Shown: positions 7,135 to 14,476 of the stretch, in pieces
Layout: every line of letters begins with the position of its first letter
Numbering within the stretch: the first letter of the stretch is position 1
Origin: Chloroflexota bacterium
Lineage (GTDB): Bacteria; Chloroflexota; UBA6077; CF-72
DNA: 16,364 nt
Assembly (NCBI GenBank): GCA_019247135.1
Contig: JAFAPL010000878.1
Location: forward strand, 1-16,364
Direction of reading: 5' to 3'
The notes under the pieces: model-generated
Databases searched by the model: none
The model's input: only the letters and a program-made list of their open reading frames with translations
Told to the model about the DNA's origin: nothing
Made by a program: the position numbers and the translations under genes

Positions 7135-8007
7135 TTAGCCTTTCAGGGCGCCGCTCGTCATCCCCGCGATGATGTACCGCTGCGTAAACAGGTAGAGCAC
7201 CACCAGTGGCGACGCAGTGATGCAAATCGCCGCCGCGATGAGCGGCCAGTTCGCCGCAAACTCGGCAAAGAAGTGCAACAACCCCGCCGAGACCGGTTTG
7301 ACCGAGTTGTCCGGCAGGAAGATCACTGGACCAATGATGTCGTTCCAGACGCGAATCGCGATGATCAGTCCCACCACGGCCATGGCTGGCTTCAACAGCG
7401 GAATCACTATCTGGATGATGTAGCGGATGTACCCGCAGCCATCGATCGCCGCGGCGTCATCCAGTTCCGACGGGATGTCTTTGATGAATGCCGTAAAGAT
7501 GAAAATAGGCAAAGCCACCCTGCTCATCCAGAGAAGGATGTAGCCCTGACGCGTGTCGTACAGTCCGAGTTCCTGCAGAATGAAGAACTGCGGAATGATG
7601 CCAGCTGGCAGAAGGATGCCCGATAGAAAGAAGATATACAGCACGTTGCTCATGCGTACATGCGCACGCGCGATGGGAAATGCCGCCAGGGCCGAAATGA
7701 TCAATGTTCCGAAGACAACGGTAAACGTGTAGATCAACGTATTGATGAAGTAGCCACTGAAGCCGCCTTGCGCCCATGCTGACGGATAATTCGACCACAT
7801 CACTGGCGACGGCACTGACGCAACACTCACGCTGAATTGCCGACTGGACATGAGCGAAACGAAGAACACAAACGCCAGCGGCACCAGGTAGAGGAACGCA
7901 AGGAGCACCATCACGACATAGCCGGCGATCGTGCCGGAGCCTAATCGGGCGCGCACAGCTGGCGCCGGGCGCGCGGCCGGCCGGCTCAGTTCCTGTTCAC
8001 GGATCAC
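7135..8007 (-). CDS. carbohydrate ABC transporter permease, MalG type
   Basis: Inner-membrane permease of a family-1 (CUT1) sugar importer, 290 residues, with six predicted helices, the first at about 28-52. The cytoplasmic EAA loop that docks the ATPase is seen at 181-206 (ELDDAAAIDG then IVIPLLKP). The C-terminus ends in YIIAGMTSGALKG, typical of MalG-type subunits. The GTG start at 8005-8007 shares bases with the TGA stop of the upstream permease (GTGA overlap), and GGGAG lies 9 bases upstream; a longer open frame to 8160 only shadows the other permease. It is cotranscribed with the MalF-type permease and binding protein. The sugar cannot be assigned. Confidence 0.95.
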   Translation of the reverse strand: MIREQELSRPAARPAPAVRARLGSGTIAGYVVMVLLAFLYLVPLAFVFFVSLMSSRQFSVSVASVPSPVMWSNYPSAWAQGGFSGYFINTLIYTFTVVFGTLIISALAAFPIARAHVRMSNVLYIFFLSGILLPAGIIPQFFILQELGLYDTRQGYILLWMSRVALPIFIFTAFIKDIPSELDDAAAIDGCGYIRYIIQIVIPLLKPAMAVVGLIIAIRVWNDIIGPVIFLPDNSVKPVSAGLLHFFAEFAANWPLIAAAICITASPLVVLYLFTQRYIIAGMTSGALKG

Positions 8008-8903
8008 AGAGCTGTCTCCCGTCGCCGCAAGTAGTACTGCATGATCAGGGCGAGCACGAACACGAGCGCGAACTGCACCATGGCAATCGCCGCCGCGAAT
8101 CCGGGCAGCGTGGTGCTGCTGCCGCCGGCGCTGCCGTAAAACGCCTGGTTGAAGACCCACATGCCCAGCGTCTGCGTGCTGAACGCGGGGCCTCCGTCAG
8201 TGAGAACGAAGATCAACTCGAAAGCAGTGATCGACCCGATGACCGCCAGCAACACGTTCACGGTGATGCTGGGTGCGAGCAACGGAACCGTCAGAAATCG
8301 AAACGCACTCCAGGGCGAGGTTCCGTCGATCTTGCCTGCCTCGTACACCTCCGTTGGAATGCCTTGCATGCCCGCGAGAAAGACCATCATGCTGAAGCCG
8401 AGATTGGCCCAGATCTGAACCCAGATCACGGCCCACAGTGCGGTCGCTGGGTTGCCAAGAAGATTCGTGCGCATGCCGAACGCCGTGAACAGGCCCGTCA
8501 CCGGGCCATTCAGCGGATTGAACATGACGTACCAGGTCAATCCGTTGACGGTCGCGCCAAGCACCACGGGCAAAAACACCAGCGACCGAACCGCGATCTG
8601 TCCGCGTAACTTCGAGTTCAACAGCCACGCGATCAACACCGCGACGCCATTCTGTACCACGGTGACGACCAGCGAGAAAATGAACGTGGTCTGGAGGGCT
8701 CGAATCAGAAAGGTGCGCCCGCCGCTGAACAGCTCCCGATAGTTCTCGATGTCGATGAAATGAATCGGCACATTTGGAAGACCGGTGTAGTCAGTCAGCG
8801 AGAAGATCGACGTGGCCAACGCCGGCGCGATCTCGAAGATCAAGAAAACAGCCAACGCCGGCGCAAGACACACATAGGGCCAGATGCCCGCGGTACGACC
8901 CAC
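8004..8903 (-). CDS. sugar ABC transporter permease, MalF type
   Basis: Partner permease of the same CUT1 importer, 299 residues, with about six transmembrane helices beginning at residue 9 (YVCLAPALAVFLIFEIAPAL). The EAA loop is EVYEAGKIDGTSPWSAFRFL followed by TVPLLAP. An in-frame TAA lies upstream with no ATG, GTG or TTG in between, so the GTG at 8901-8903 is the only ordinary start. It has no clear Shine-Dalgarno, and a hairpin lies 10 bases upstream, suggesting it is made at a lower level than the binding protein. The stop overlaps the start of the next permease by 4 bases, implying coupled translation of the two halves of the heterodimer. Confidence 0.95.
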   Translation of the reverse strand: MGRTAGIWPYVCLAPALAVFLIFEIAPALATSIFSLTDYTGLPNVPIHFIDIENYRELFSGGRTFLIRALQTTFIFSLVVTVVQNGVAVLIAWLLNSKLRGQIAVRSLVFLPVVLGATVNGLTWYVMFNPLNGPVTGLFTAFGMRTNLLGNPATALWAVIWVQIWANLGFSMMVFLAGMQGIPTEVYEAGKIDGTSPWSAFRFLTVPLLAPSITVNVLLAVIGSITAFELIFVLTDGGPAFSTQTLGMWVFNQAFYGSAGGSSTTLPGFAAAIAMVQFALVFVLALIMQYYLRRRETAL

Positions 8904-8913
8904 TAGTGCGCGG

Positions 8914-8933
8914 GGCTGGCGCGATGTCCAGCC
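8914..8933 (-). promoter_or_regulatory. intercistronic hairpin between binding protein and permease genes
   Basis: GGCTGG (8914-8919) pairs perfectly with CCAGCC (8928-8933) around an 8-nt loop. It lies in the 65-bp gap between the binding-protein stop and the first permease start, without a T-run. Such stem-loops, known from malE-malF, stabilise the upstream mRNA and reduce permease expression; applying that role here is inference. Confidence 0.5.
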
Positions 8934-8968
8934 GATTCTTTCAAGTTATGGAATTGACTGACCGGCAC

Positions 8969-10426
8969 TTACGTCCCGAAGTACAGCTTCGCCCAATCCG
9001 CGTCGAACATGCCGATGTACTTCTGCCACTGCGGCTTGGAATCGTCGAAGTTCTTCTGCACGTACTGCGCGTAACTTTCGGGCGTGTACTGGTCCGACAA
9101 CAACAGCTCCGACCACGCGTTGTCGTACGTCATGCCGGGCAAGGCAAGGCGCACGCTCGAGACGGAGGTCTTCTTGAGCAATGGCCCCACCGCGGTCGGC
9201 ACCGGTCCGGTGAGCTGCACGTTCTGGGTCGGGTAGTACTGCAGCACCTGCATGAAGTTCTGGAAGTTGTCCTTCTGGCCGAAGAAGTCGATCCACTTCA
9301 TGACCACGTCGCTGTTCTTCGTGTATTTCAGGCCCGCCCACCCGATGTCTCCGTATACGGGCTGGATGGAGTTGGCGTTCGCATCGTCCGCCAGGGCTGA
9401 AGTGAACGCGTCAAGCTTCTGGAATTCCGGATTGTTGGCCATGATGTCGCCACCAGAGAACGAACCCTCGGGCCACATCGCGTACTTGCCTGTGGCGAAC
9501 AATCCCGCCGTGGTCGGGTAATCGATGCCGCTGAAGGCGGGGTCGAAATACTTCGAGACGAAGTCCTTCGCCCGCTTGAACGCCTCGACCCATTCTGGCG
9601 TCGTGAAGTCCGCCTTGCCCTGGACCAGCAGGTCTGACCAGAAGTTGGGCTGCTTGGGGCGAACGACGTCCATCTCCGCCATGCTCGCCCAGCGCGTGAG
9701 TGACGTTTGCGGCTTGGCACCGTACAGGATCGGCGTCTCGCCTTTGGACTTCAGCGTCTCACACATCGTCGACCAGTCAGCCAGCGTCTGCGGATGCTTC
9801 AGGTCGTACTTGGCCAGCATGTCCTCGTTGGTCCAGACGACGTGGCCGACGTACGCCAGCGTCATCTGCCACACCTTGCCCTTCCAGGTCATGAAACGGG
9901 CCACGTTGTTCTGTTCGAAGTTCTTGAGCGAAGCCAGGTCGGTCAGATCGAGGAACTGCGTATCTGGTTGGAAGTTGATGATGTCAGCCGGAGCGAACCC
10001 GTAACCCGCGGTGACATCGGTCGTCTGACTGGCAATGCGCGTCTTCTGCGCTTCGGTCCACTGTGCGCCCTGTCCAAGCATCTCGAAGTTGACGGTGACG
10101 TTGGACTGCACTTGCTTGAATTTGTCGTCGATCTGGCCCATCGCGTTCTTGAACGCGTCGGCACTCGAGCCAGAGTTCCACGAGATGACGCTGATCGTGA
10201 CAGGCCCAGCACCTGCATTTGCCGCCGCGGCACTCGTCGGTGCAGCAGCACTGCTGGTCGTCGGAGCGGGTGCTGCGCCTCCGCCAGCCGTGTTGCCAGC
10301 CGGCGCCGATGTCGATGAAGGAGAGCTGCACGCGAATACAGGCAATCCGACAGCGCCAAGGCCAACGATGCCTGCCGTCTTCAGAAGTGAGCGCCTCGTC
10401 AGTGCGCTTTTGCGTTGGTAATCCAC
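8969..10426 (-). CDS. extracellular sugar-binding lipoprotein, family 1 (SBP_bac_1)
   Basis: Solute receptor of the sugar importer whose permeases follow it, 485 residues. The N-terminus carries a twin-arginine motif LTRRSLLK (9-16), a hydrophobic stretch and a lipobox VFAC with Cys33, so it is probably Tat-exported and lipid-anchored. An Ala/Ser/Gly/Thr linker (34-73) precedes the binding domain, which starts with ITVISWNSGS-like beta-strand sequence. Typical family-1 features include FATGKYAMWPEGSF and a late VVMKWIDFF helix. The start is the GTG at 10424-10426; a G-rich stretch lies about 13 bases upstream, which is far for a ribosome site. It is first in the operon, just downstream of the divergent promoter region. 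The sugar ligand cannot be inferred. Confidence 0.93.
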   Translation of the reverse strand: MDYQRKSALTRRSLLKTAGIVGLGAVGLPVFACSSPSSTSAPAGNTAGGGAAPAPTTSSAAAPTSAAAANAGAGPVTISVISWNSGSSADAFKNAMGQIDDKFKQVQSNVTVNFEMLGQGAQWTEAQKTRIASQTTDVTAGYGFAPADIINFQPDTQFLDLTDLASLKNFEQNNVARFMTWKGKVWQMTLAYVGHVVWTNEDMLAKYDLKHPQTLADWSTMCETLKSKGETPILYGAKPQTSLTRWASMAEMDVVRPKQPNFWSDLLVQGKADFTTPEWVEAFKRAKDFVSKYFDPAFSGIDYPTTAGLFATGKYAMWPEGSFSGGDIMANNPEFQKLDAFTSALADDANANSIQPVYGDIGWAGLKYTKNSDVVMKWIDFFGQKDNFQNFMQVLQYYPTQNVQLTGPVPTAVGPLLKKTSVSSVRLALPGMTYDNAWSELLLSDQYTPESYAQYVQKNFDDSKPQWQKYIGMFDADWAKLYFGT

Positions 10427-10519
10427 TCTGCCAAGAACCCCCGTGTCTCTGACGTGCGCTTTATTTAAGTTCGCATCCTATCACCAATATCGAAGCCCGC
10501 GTACCCTGCTCGTCGCCTG
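10427..10519. promoter_or_regulatory. divergent promoter region of sugar importer and propeller-LLM operon
   Basis: This 93-bp gap separates two divergent operons and contains an AT-rich core (10460-10492) in otherwise GC-rich sequence. TAAATA on the minus strand (plus positions 10462-10467) is a -10 candidate for the importer, about 36 bases before its GTG. No -35 with good spacing is evident on either strand. An in-frame TAA at 10466-10468 blocks any earlier start for the propeller gene. Confidence 0.4.
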
Positions 10520-12370
10520 ATGAGCGGCTCGCACTGGCACCACGTCTCTCGAATTCGTGAAGGCGGGACTGTTGCTGCCCTGACCGCGACAGCAGGCAGC
10601 ATATTCGCGGCGACCCCGGCTGGAATCCGCCGTTCCATGGACCGCGGCCGCACGTGGAGCGTGGCGGGCACGTCGGCAACCGTCCCGTTCGCCGAAGCAA
10701 TCGTTGCCTCCCCTGAGAACAACGGCACGTTGCTCGCGGGCGCGGCGGACGCCCTGTATCGCTCGACTGATGGGGGCGACACCTGGCAGCGCGTAGTCAT
10801 CGGCGCTGTGCTGGCCGTGGCCGCGGCGCCTGGCCTGTGGCTGGTCGGTACCGAGTCCGACGGCGTGCTCCGTTCTGAAGACGAGGGGATCACCTGGACG
10901 GGCGCTAACGCGGGGCTGCTCGATCTGACCGTCACCGCGCTCGCGGTCTCGCCGTCTTTCGAACGCGATCGAACCGCCTTCCTCGGCACCGCCTCCGGCC
11001 TGTATCGCACTCGTAATGGCGCCCGCGCATGGCGTGCGGCCGAATCTGACTTCGACGTGAGTGAGCCAGCGATTCAGTGCCTGGCGATTTCACCCAATTT
11101 CGCCAACGACCATCTGGTCCTGGCAGGCACCGAAGGTTGCGGCTTGCTGAGGTCCGAGGATGCCGGGTCGACCTGGCAGGCGGTTGCCGACCTGACCGAC
11201 CACAGCGTCACCGCCCTCGCCTTCGCTGCCGACGGAACGGTCGCCGCGGCGACTGAGGCGGGTATCTTCATCTCGCGGGACCAGGCCCACTCGTGGCAGC
11301 TTTCGAGCTTCGACGACGCGCCCGTGTTGAGCCTGCTGTTCGTCGAGAACACGCTGCTGGCAGGCCTGGCCCTGAACGGCGTCGCGTCCTCTGACGACGG
11401 GGGCGAAACCTGGACAAGCCTGACGGCCGACCTCAGCGCGAGCCTTCTGCTTGCGCTCGCGCTCAGCCCCAGTTTTGCCACCGATGAGACGCTATTCGTC
11501 GCGGGTCCTCGAGAGGGCGTCAGCGTCTCCAGGGACGCCGGTCGGACATGGCAGGAGTATTCGGCGGACCTCCAGGACACGATCGTTCTCGGCCTCACGG
11601 TCACCGCATCACATGTGTTCGTCGCCACGACCGAAGGCCTGTTCCGCGCCGGCCTTCAGGAACCGCGCTGGGAGAGCTGCGTCGACCAACCTGTCCGTGC
11701 CGTGGCGTCAAGCCCACACCCACGGATGCTCGTCAGCGCCACGCAGGCGCGTCTGCTGGCGTCCACGGACGACGGCAGCACCTGGCGAACACTCGAGACT
11801 CACTTCGACGCCGACGTGATCTCACTCGCGGTCGCTCCGGATAGCACCATGTACGTCGGCAGCGCGCGGGCGGCCGGAGAGATCACGCTGTGGCGATCGC
11901 CAGATCAGGGATCCACGTGGCAGCGCTGGCTCGTGGACCACGCCAGCGGCGGCGTCCTGCCGATAGCCATCTCGCCTGCGCACGCGACCGAACAGGCGGT
12001 CTACGTAGGCATCGACAATCGTGTCCTGCATCCGATCCGCGACACGCGCGAGATCCGCGGCGCCGAGCGTCGCCCGCTCTGGCGCGCCGTATCGCTGAGC
12101 GACGCGGCGACTCCCGTCACCGCGCTGACTGTGCCGCACCGACGAATCGTCGTCGCGGCGACGGGCGGTAGGGTCTTCATCTCACGGGATAGTGGCCAGA
12201 GTTTCCTGCCCTGGACCGACGGGCTCCCGCAAGTGCCGGTCGTTGCTCTGGCCTCGACCGAGGACGACGTGTACGCCCTCGCTCTTGGCGGCACCCTCTG
12301 GCGCGCTACCATCGCGAAGAGCCGCGAGCCACCCGCTGGTCCGCCCACAACAAGGGGAAAGCTGACATGA
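10520..12370 (+). CDS. Asp-box (BNR/sortilin/Ycf48-like) beta-propeller protein without signal peptide
   Basis: 616 residues built almost entirely of propeller blades. I count ten clear Asp-box motifs of form S-x-D-x-(G)-x-(T/S)-(W/F), at about 39, 82, 119, 212, 252, 291, 337, 415, 460 and 555, and a degenerate one at 164. Blade starts resemble SPSFERDRTAFLGT and SPSFATDETLFVAG. Spacing implies about twelve or more blades, so probably two propellers. Relatives are annotated as Ycf48-like or BNR-repeat proteins and are usually exported or lipid-anchored. This one starts MSGSHWHHVSRIREGG with no signal peptide or membrane helix, and an in-frame TAA 51 bases upstream with no alternative start confirms this. 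The ATG has no Shine-Dalgarno. Its TGA overlaps the ATG of the LLM oxidoreductase, suggesting coupled synthesis and perhaps a cytoplasmic complex. The biochemical role is unknown; there is no sialidase-type catalytic evidence. Confidence 0.88.
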   Translation: MSGSHWHHVSRIREGGTVAALTATAGSIFAATPAGIRRSMDRGRTWSVAGTSATVPFAEAIVASPENNGTLLAGAADALYRSTDGGDTWQRVVIGAVLAVAAAPGLWLVGTESDGVLRSEDEGITWTGANAGLLDLTVTALAVSPSFERDRTAFLGTASGLYRTRNGARAWRAAESDFDVSEPAIQCLAISPNFANDHLVLAGTEGCGLLRSEDAGSTWQAVADLTDHSVTALAFAADGTVAAATEAGIFISRDQAHSWQLSSFDDAPVLSLLFVENTLLAGLALNGVASSDDGGETWTSLTADLSASLLLALALSPSFATDETLFVAGPREGVSVSRDAGRTWQEYSADLQDTIVLGLTVTASHVFVATTEGLFRAGLQEPRWESCVDQPVRAVASSPHPRMLVSATQARLLASTDDGSTWRTLETHFDADVISLAVAPDSTMYVGSARAAGEITLWRSPDQGSTWQRWLVDHASGGVLPIAISPAHATEQAVYVGIDNRVLHPIRDTREIRGAERRPLWRAVSLSDAATPVTALTVPHRRIVVAATGGRVFISRDSGQSFLPWTDGLPQVPVVALASTEDDVYALALGGTLWRATIAKSREPPAGPPTTRGKLT

Positions 12371-13551
12371 CACGCTTACGCTTCGGCATCTTCATGGCGC
12401 CTTTTCATGCTCCGGTCGGCCAGAACCCGACGGCCGCGTACGCTCGCGACGTCGCAACCATCCAGCTTCTGGATGAGCTCGGGTATGACGAAGCGTGGAT
12501 CGGCGAGCACCACTCGGGCGGAGTCGAGCTGATCCCCTCGCCCGAGATCTTTATTGCCCACGTGGCGGCCCAGACTCGCTACATCAAGCTCGGCGCCGGC
12601 GTGATCTCGCTGCCCTACCACAACCCGCTCTGGGTCGCTGATCGCATGATCCTGCTCGACCACCTCACGCGCGGTCGCGTGATGATGGGTGTTGGCCCCG
12701 GTGCGTTGCCAACGGATGCCGCCATGATCGGCATCGACCCGCTCGATCAGCGCGCGATGCTGGAGCAGGACTTTGACGTGCTCATGCACCTGCTGCTGAA
12801 AGACGAGCCGATCTCGATCGAGACCAGCCGCTACAAGCTGGTGAATGCTCGCTCGCAATACCGGCCGTACAGCGATCCGATTTTTCCCATCGGTGTCGCC
12901 GCGATCGCTTCTCCGTCCGGACCGCGACTGGCGGGCAAATACGGCGTCGGACTGCTGTCCGTCGGCGCAACAATTCGCGAGGGGTTCGACGCACTCCACC
13001 TCCACTGGGACGTGATGGAGGAGCGTGCGGGTCAATTCGGAGCCGTCGCCGACCGCAGGCAGTGGCGGCTTGTCGGCCCAATCCACCTGTCGGATTCAAA
13101 GAAGCAGGCCATCGAGGACGTTCGCTACGGTCTGGATGCCTTCTGCGACTACACGCAGCACACCATCGCCGCTCCTCATTTCCGCGCGGCGGGCTCCACA
13201 TTCGACGAACGCGTCGGCTGGGTCAACGACACGGGTCTGGGCGTGATCGGTACACCGGATGAGGCGATCGCACAGATTGAACGACTGCAGGAGCAATCCG
13301 GCGGCTTCGGTTGTTATTTGATGATGGCCCACGAATGGGCGGATCCGGCGGCGACGCGCAAGAGCTACGAGCTCTTTGCACGCTACGTGATGCCCCGCTT
13401 CCAGAACTCGGCCACGCGACTCTTCGCGTCCGAACGCTGGTCACAGGAAACACAGTCTGGGCTCGATGCACGTCAGGCTCAGGCACTGAAAGAGTGGACC
13501 GACAAGCATGCCGGCGAGCGAGCCGCGCGCCAGCCGCTGACTGCGTCTTGA
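12367..13551 (+). CDS. LLM-class flavin-dependent oxidoreductase (luciferase-like monooxygenase)
   Basis: 394 residues, a TIM-barrel flavin monooxygenase or oxidoreductase of the bacterial luciferase superfamily, cytoplasmic. Motifs include LRFGIFMAPFH (4-14), DEAWIGEHHSGG (41-52), the VISLPYHNP block (79-87), LTRGRVMMGVGPG (100-112) and, near the C-terminus, GVIGTPDEAIAQIERL. The opening is close to the LuxA-like FMN-dependent subgroup rather than the F420 subgroup, but cofactor choice is not certain from motifs. A ribosome site (GGGG, about 9 bases upstream) lies inside the previous gene, and the ATG overlaps its stop. The substrate is unknown; relatives attack alkanes, sulfonates, aldehydes, terpenes and xenobiotics. 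A separate flavin reductase is not encoded in the window. Confidence 0.95.
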   Translation: MTRLRFGIFMAPFHAPVGQNPTAAYARDVATIQLLDELGYDEAWIGEHHSGGVELIPSPEIFIAHVAAQTRYIKLGAGVISLPYHNPLWVADRMILLDHLTRGRVMMGVGPGALPTDAAMIGIDPLDQRAMLEQDFDVLMHLLLKDEPISIETSRYKLVNARSQYRPYSDPIFPIGVAAIASPSGPRLAGKYGVGLLSVGATIREGFDALHLHWDVMEERAGQFGAVADRRQWRLVGPIHLSDSKKQAIEDVRYGLDAFCDYTQHTIAAPHFRAAGSTFDERVGWVNDTGLGVIGTPDEAIAQIERLQEQSGGFGCYLMMAHEWADPAATRKSYELFARYVMPRFQNSATRLFASERWSQETQSGLDARQAQALKEWTDKHAGERAARQPLTAS

Positions 13552-13585
13552 CCGCCGCCAAGCCTGTGAGTTCTGGAGTGATCCG

Positions 13586-14335
13586 ATGACCGCACCGCAT
13601 CTGACCGTTGCCACGGCCATGCAGGCCTTCCGCGCCCCGGGCGAGCAGGTAAACGGCCTCGAAGCCGTACCCGAAGGCCTATGGCTCTGCGATCAACGCG
13701 ACAATCACGCCTATCTCGTCGACTACGCGGGCCGCCAGCTGACCCGCTTTCCCAGTCCGGCCCGCAACGCCAGTGGCATCACCTTCGGCGCCGGCTCCGT
13801 CTGGATTGCTTCCAACGTCCGACCGTCGATGATCTTCCGCCACGACCGCACAACGGGACACTGCCTCGCCTGCCTGGTGCTCCAGGGCGATGGTGGCGTG
13901 CACGGTTTGCAGTGGCGCCCCTTCGCGCCTGGTGAGATGCCAGCGGCGGCCGAAGAAGCTCGGCCTGAGCTGCATCCGACCGCGCCGGCGGGGCGGCGCA
14001 ATGCCGGCCCGGGTGCGAGCGGCACGCTGTGGGTCAGCCGCCCTGGCGCGCACCGTATCGACCACCTCGACGCCGAAACCGGCGACCTCCTGGGCTCCAT
14101 CGACTTCCCCGCCGATCGCTCACATGGCATGTTCTGGGACGAAACCGACAACACCCTGAGCGTCGCCGAGACCAACTACGGCCACATCTTCAAATTCGAC
14201 CCGCGCTCGGGCGACCTCCTCCAGGAATGGCAGATCGACGGGCCCGAAGTGCATGGCCTCACGCGCGGTCAGGACGGACGCGTGTGGGTGGGTGACGCCT
14301 CAACCAACAACGTGCTCGTGGTGAACCGCCCGTAG
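13586..14335 (+). CDS. small beta-propeller protein, SMP-30/gluconolactonase or Vgb-like
   Basis: 249 residues with no signal peptide, built of propeller strands: LWLCDQRDNHAYLVD, GAGSVWIASN, GTLWVSRPGAHRIDHLDAET, LSVAETNYGHIFKFDPRSG and GRVWVGDASTNNVLVV. The pattern fits the SMP-30/gluconolactonase and streptogramin-lyase (Vgb) group of six- or seven-bladed propellers, but the protein is short, so it may be a reduced propeller. Catalytic residues cannot be placed with confidence, so it may be a hydrolase, lyase or pure binding scaffold. GGAG lies 7 bases before the ATG. The 34-base gap after the LLM gene and the same strand place it as the third gene of the operon. It could act on a lactone or ester made by the oxidoreductase; that is inference. 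Confidence 0.82.
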   Translation: MTAPHLTVATAMQAFRAPGEQVNGLEAVPEGLWLCDQRDNHAYLVDYAGRQLTRFPSPARNASGITFGAGSVWIASNVRPSMIFRHDRTTGHCLACLVLQGDGGVHGLQWRPFAPGEMPAAAEEARPELHPTAPAGRRNAGPGASGTLWVSRPGAHRIDHLDAETGDLLGSIDFPADRSHGMFWDETDNTLSVAETNYGHIFKFDPRSGDLLQEWQIDGPEVHGLTRGQDGRVWVGDASTNNVLVVNRP

Positions 14336-14476
14336 CGACGCACGCCGGAAGACTGCCGGCAAATGGGGGTCAACCCTCACCCCGTTGCTTTCGAGAGGGG
14401 CCAAGGGGCTTCGCCCCTTGAAACCCCACTGGGCGGAGTGGGTCGAGAACTCCAGAGGGCGCAGCGGCCAGCGCAA
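14336..14476. other. convergent intergenic region with several inverted repeats
   Basis: This 141-bp stretch between the propeller operon and the molybdenum hydroxylase genes holds no open frame worth calling. It contains a weak GCCGG/CCGGC stem around 14344-14360 and the stronger hairpin pair listed separately. Confidence 0.6.
14402..14442. repeat. paired-hairpin REP-like element, probable bidirectional terminator
   Basis: Hairpin one is CAAGGGGC (14402-14409) with GCCCCTTG (14413-14420) around the loop TTC. Four bases later hairpin two is CCCACT (14425-14430) with AGTGGG (14437-14442) around a 6-nt loop. The pair lies between two convergent transcription units, where REP-type palindromes often sit. 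There is no T-run. No second copy occurs in the window, so calling it a dispersed repeat is inference from its style. Confidence 0.5.

Noticed and set aside
10465..10497. Palindrome-like sequence in the divergent promoter region considered as a LacI-type operator
   Set aside because: Only four base pairs of outer symmetry (TTCG/CGAA) can be found, which is not above chance.
14336..14476. Repetitive palindromes considered as a CRISPR or attachment site
   Set aside because: No regularly spaced repeat units with unique spacers, and no integrase or cas gene nearby.
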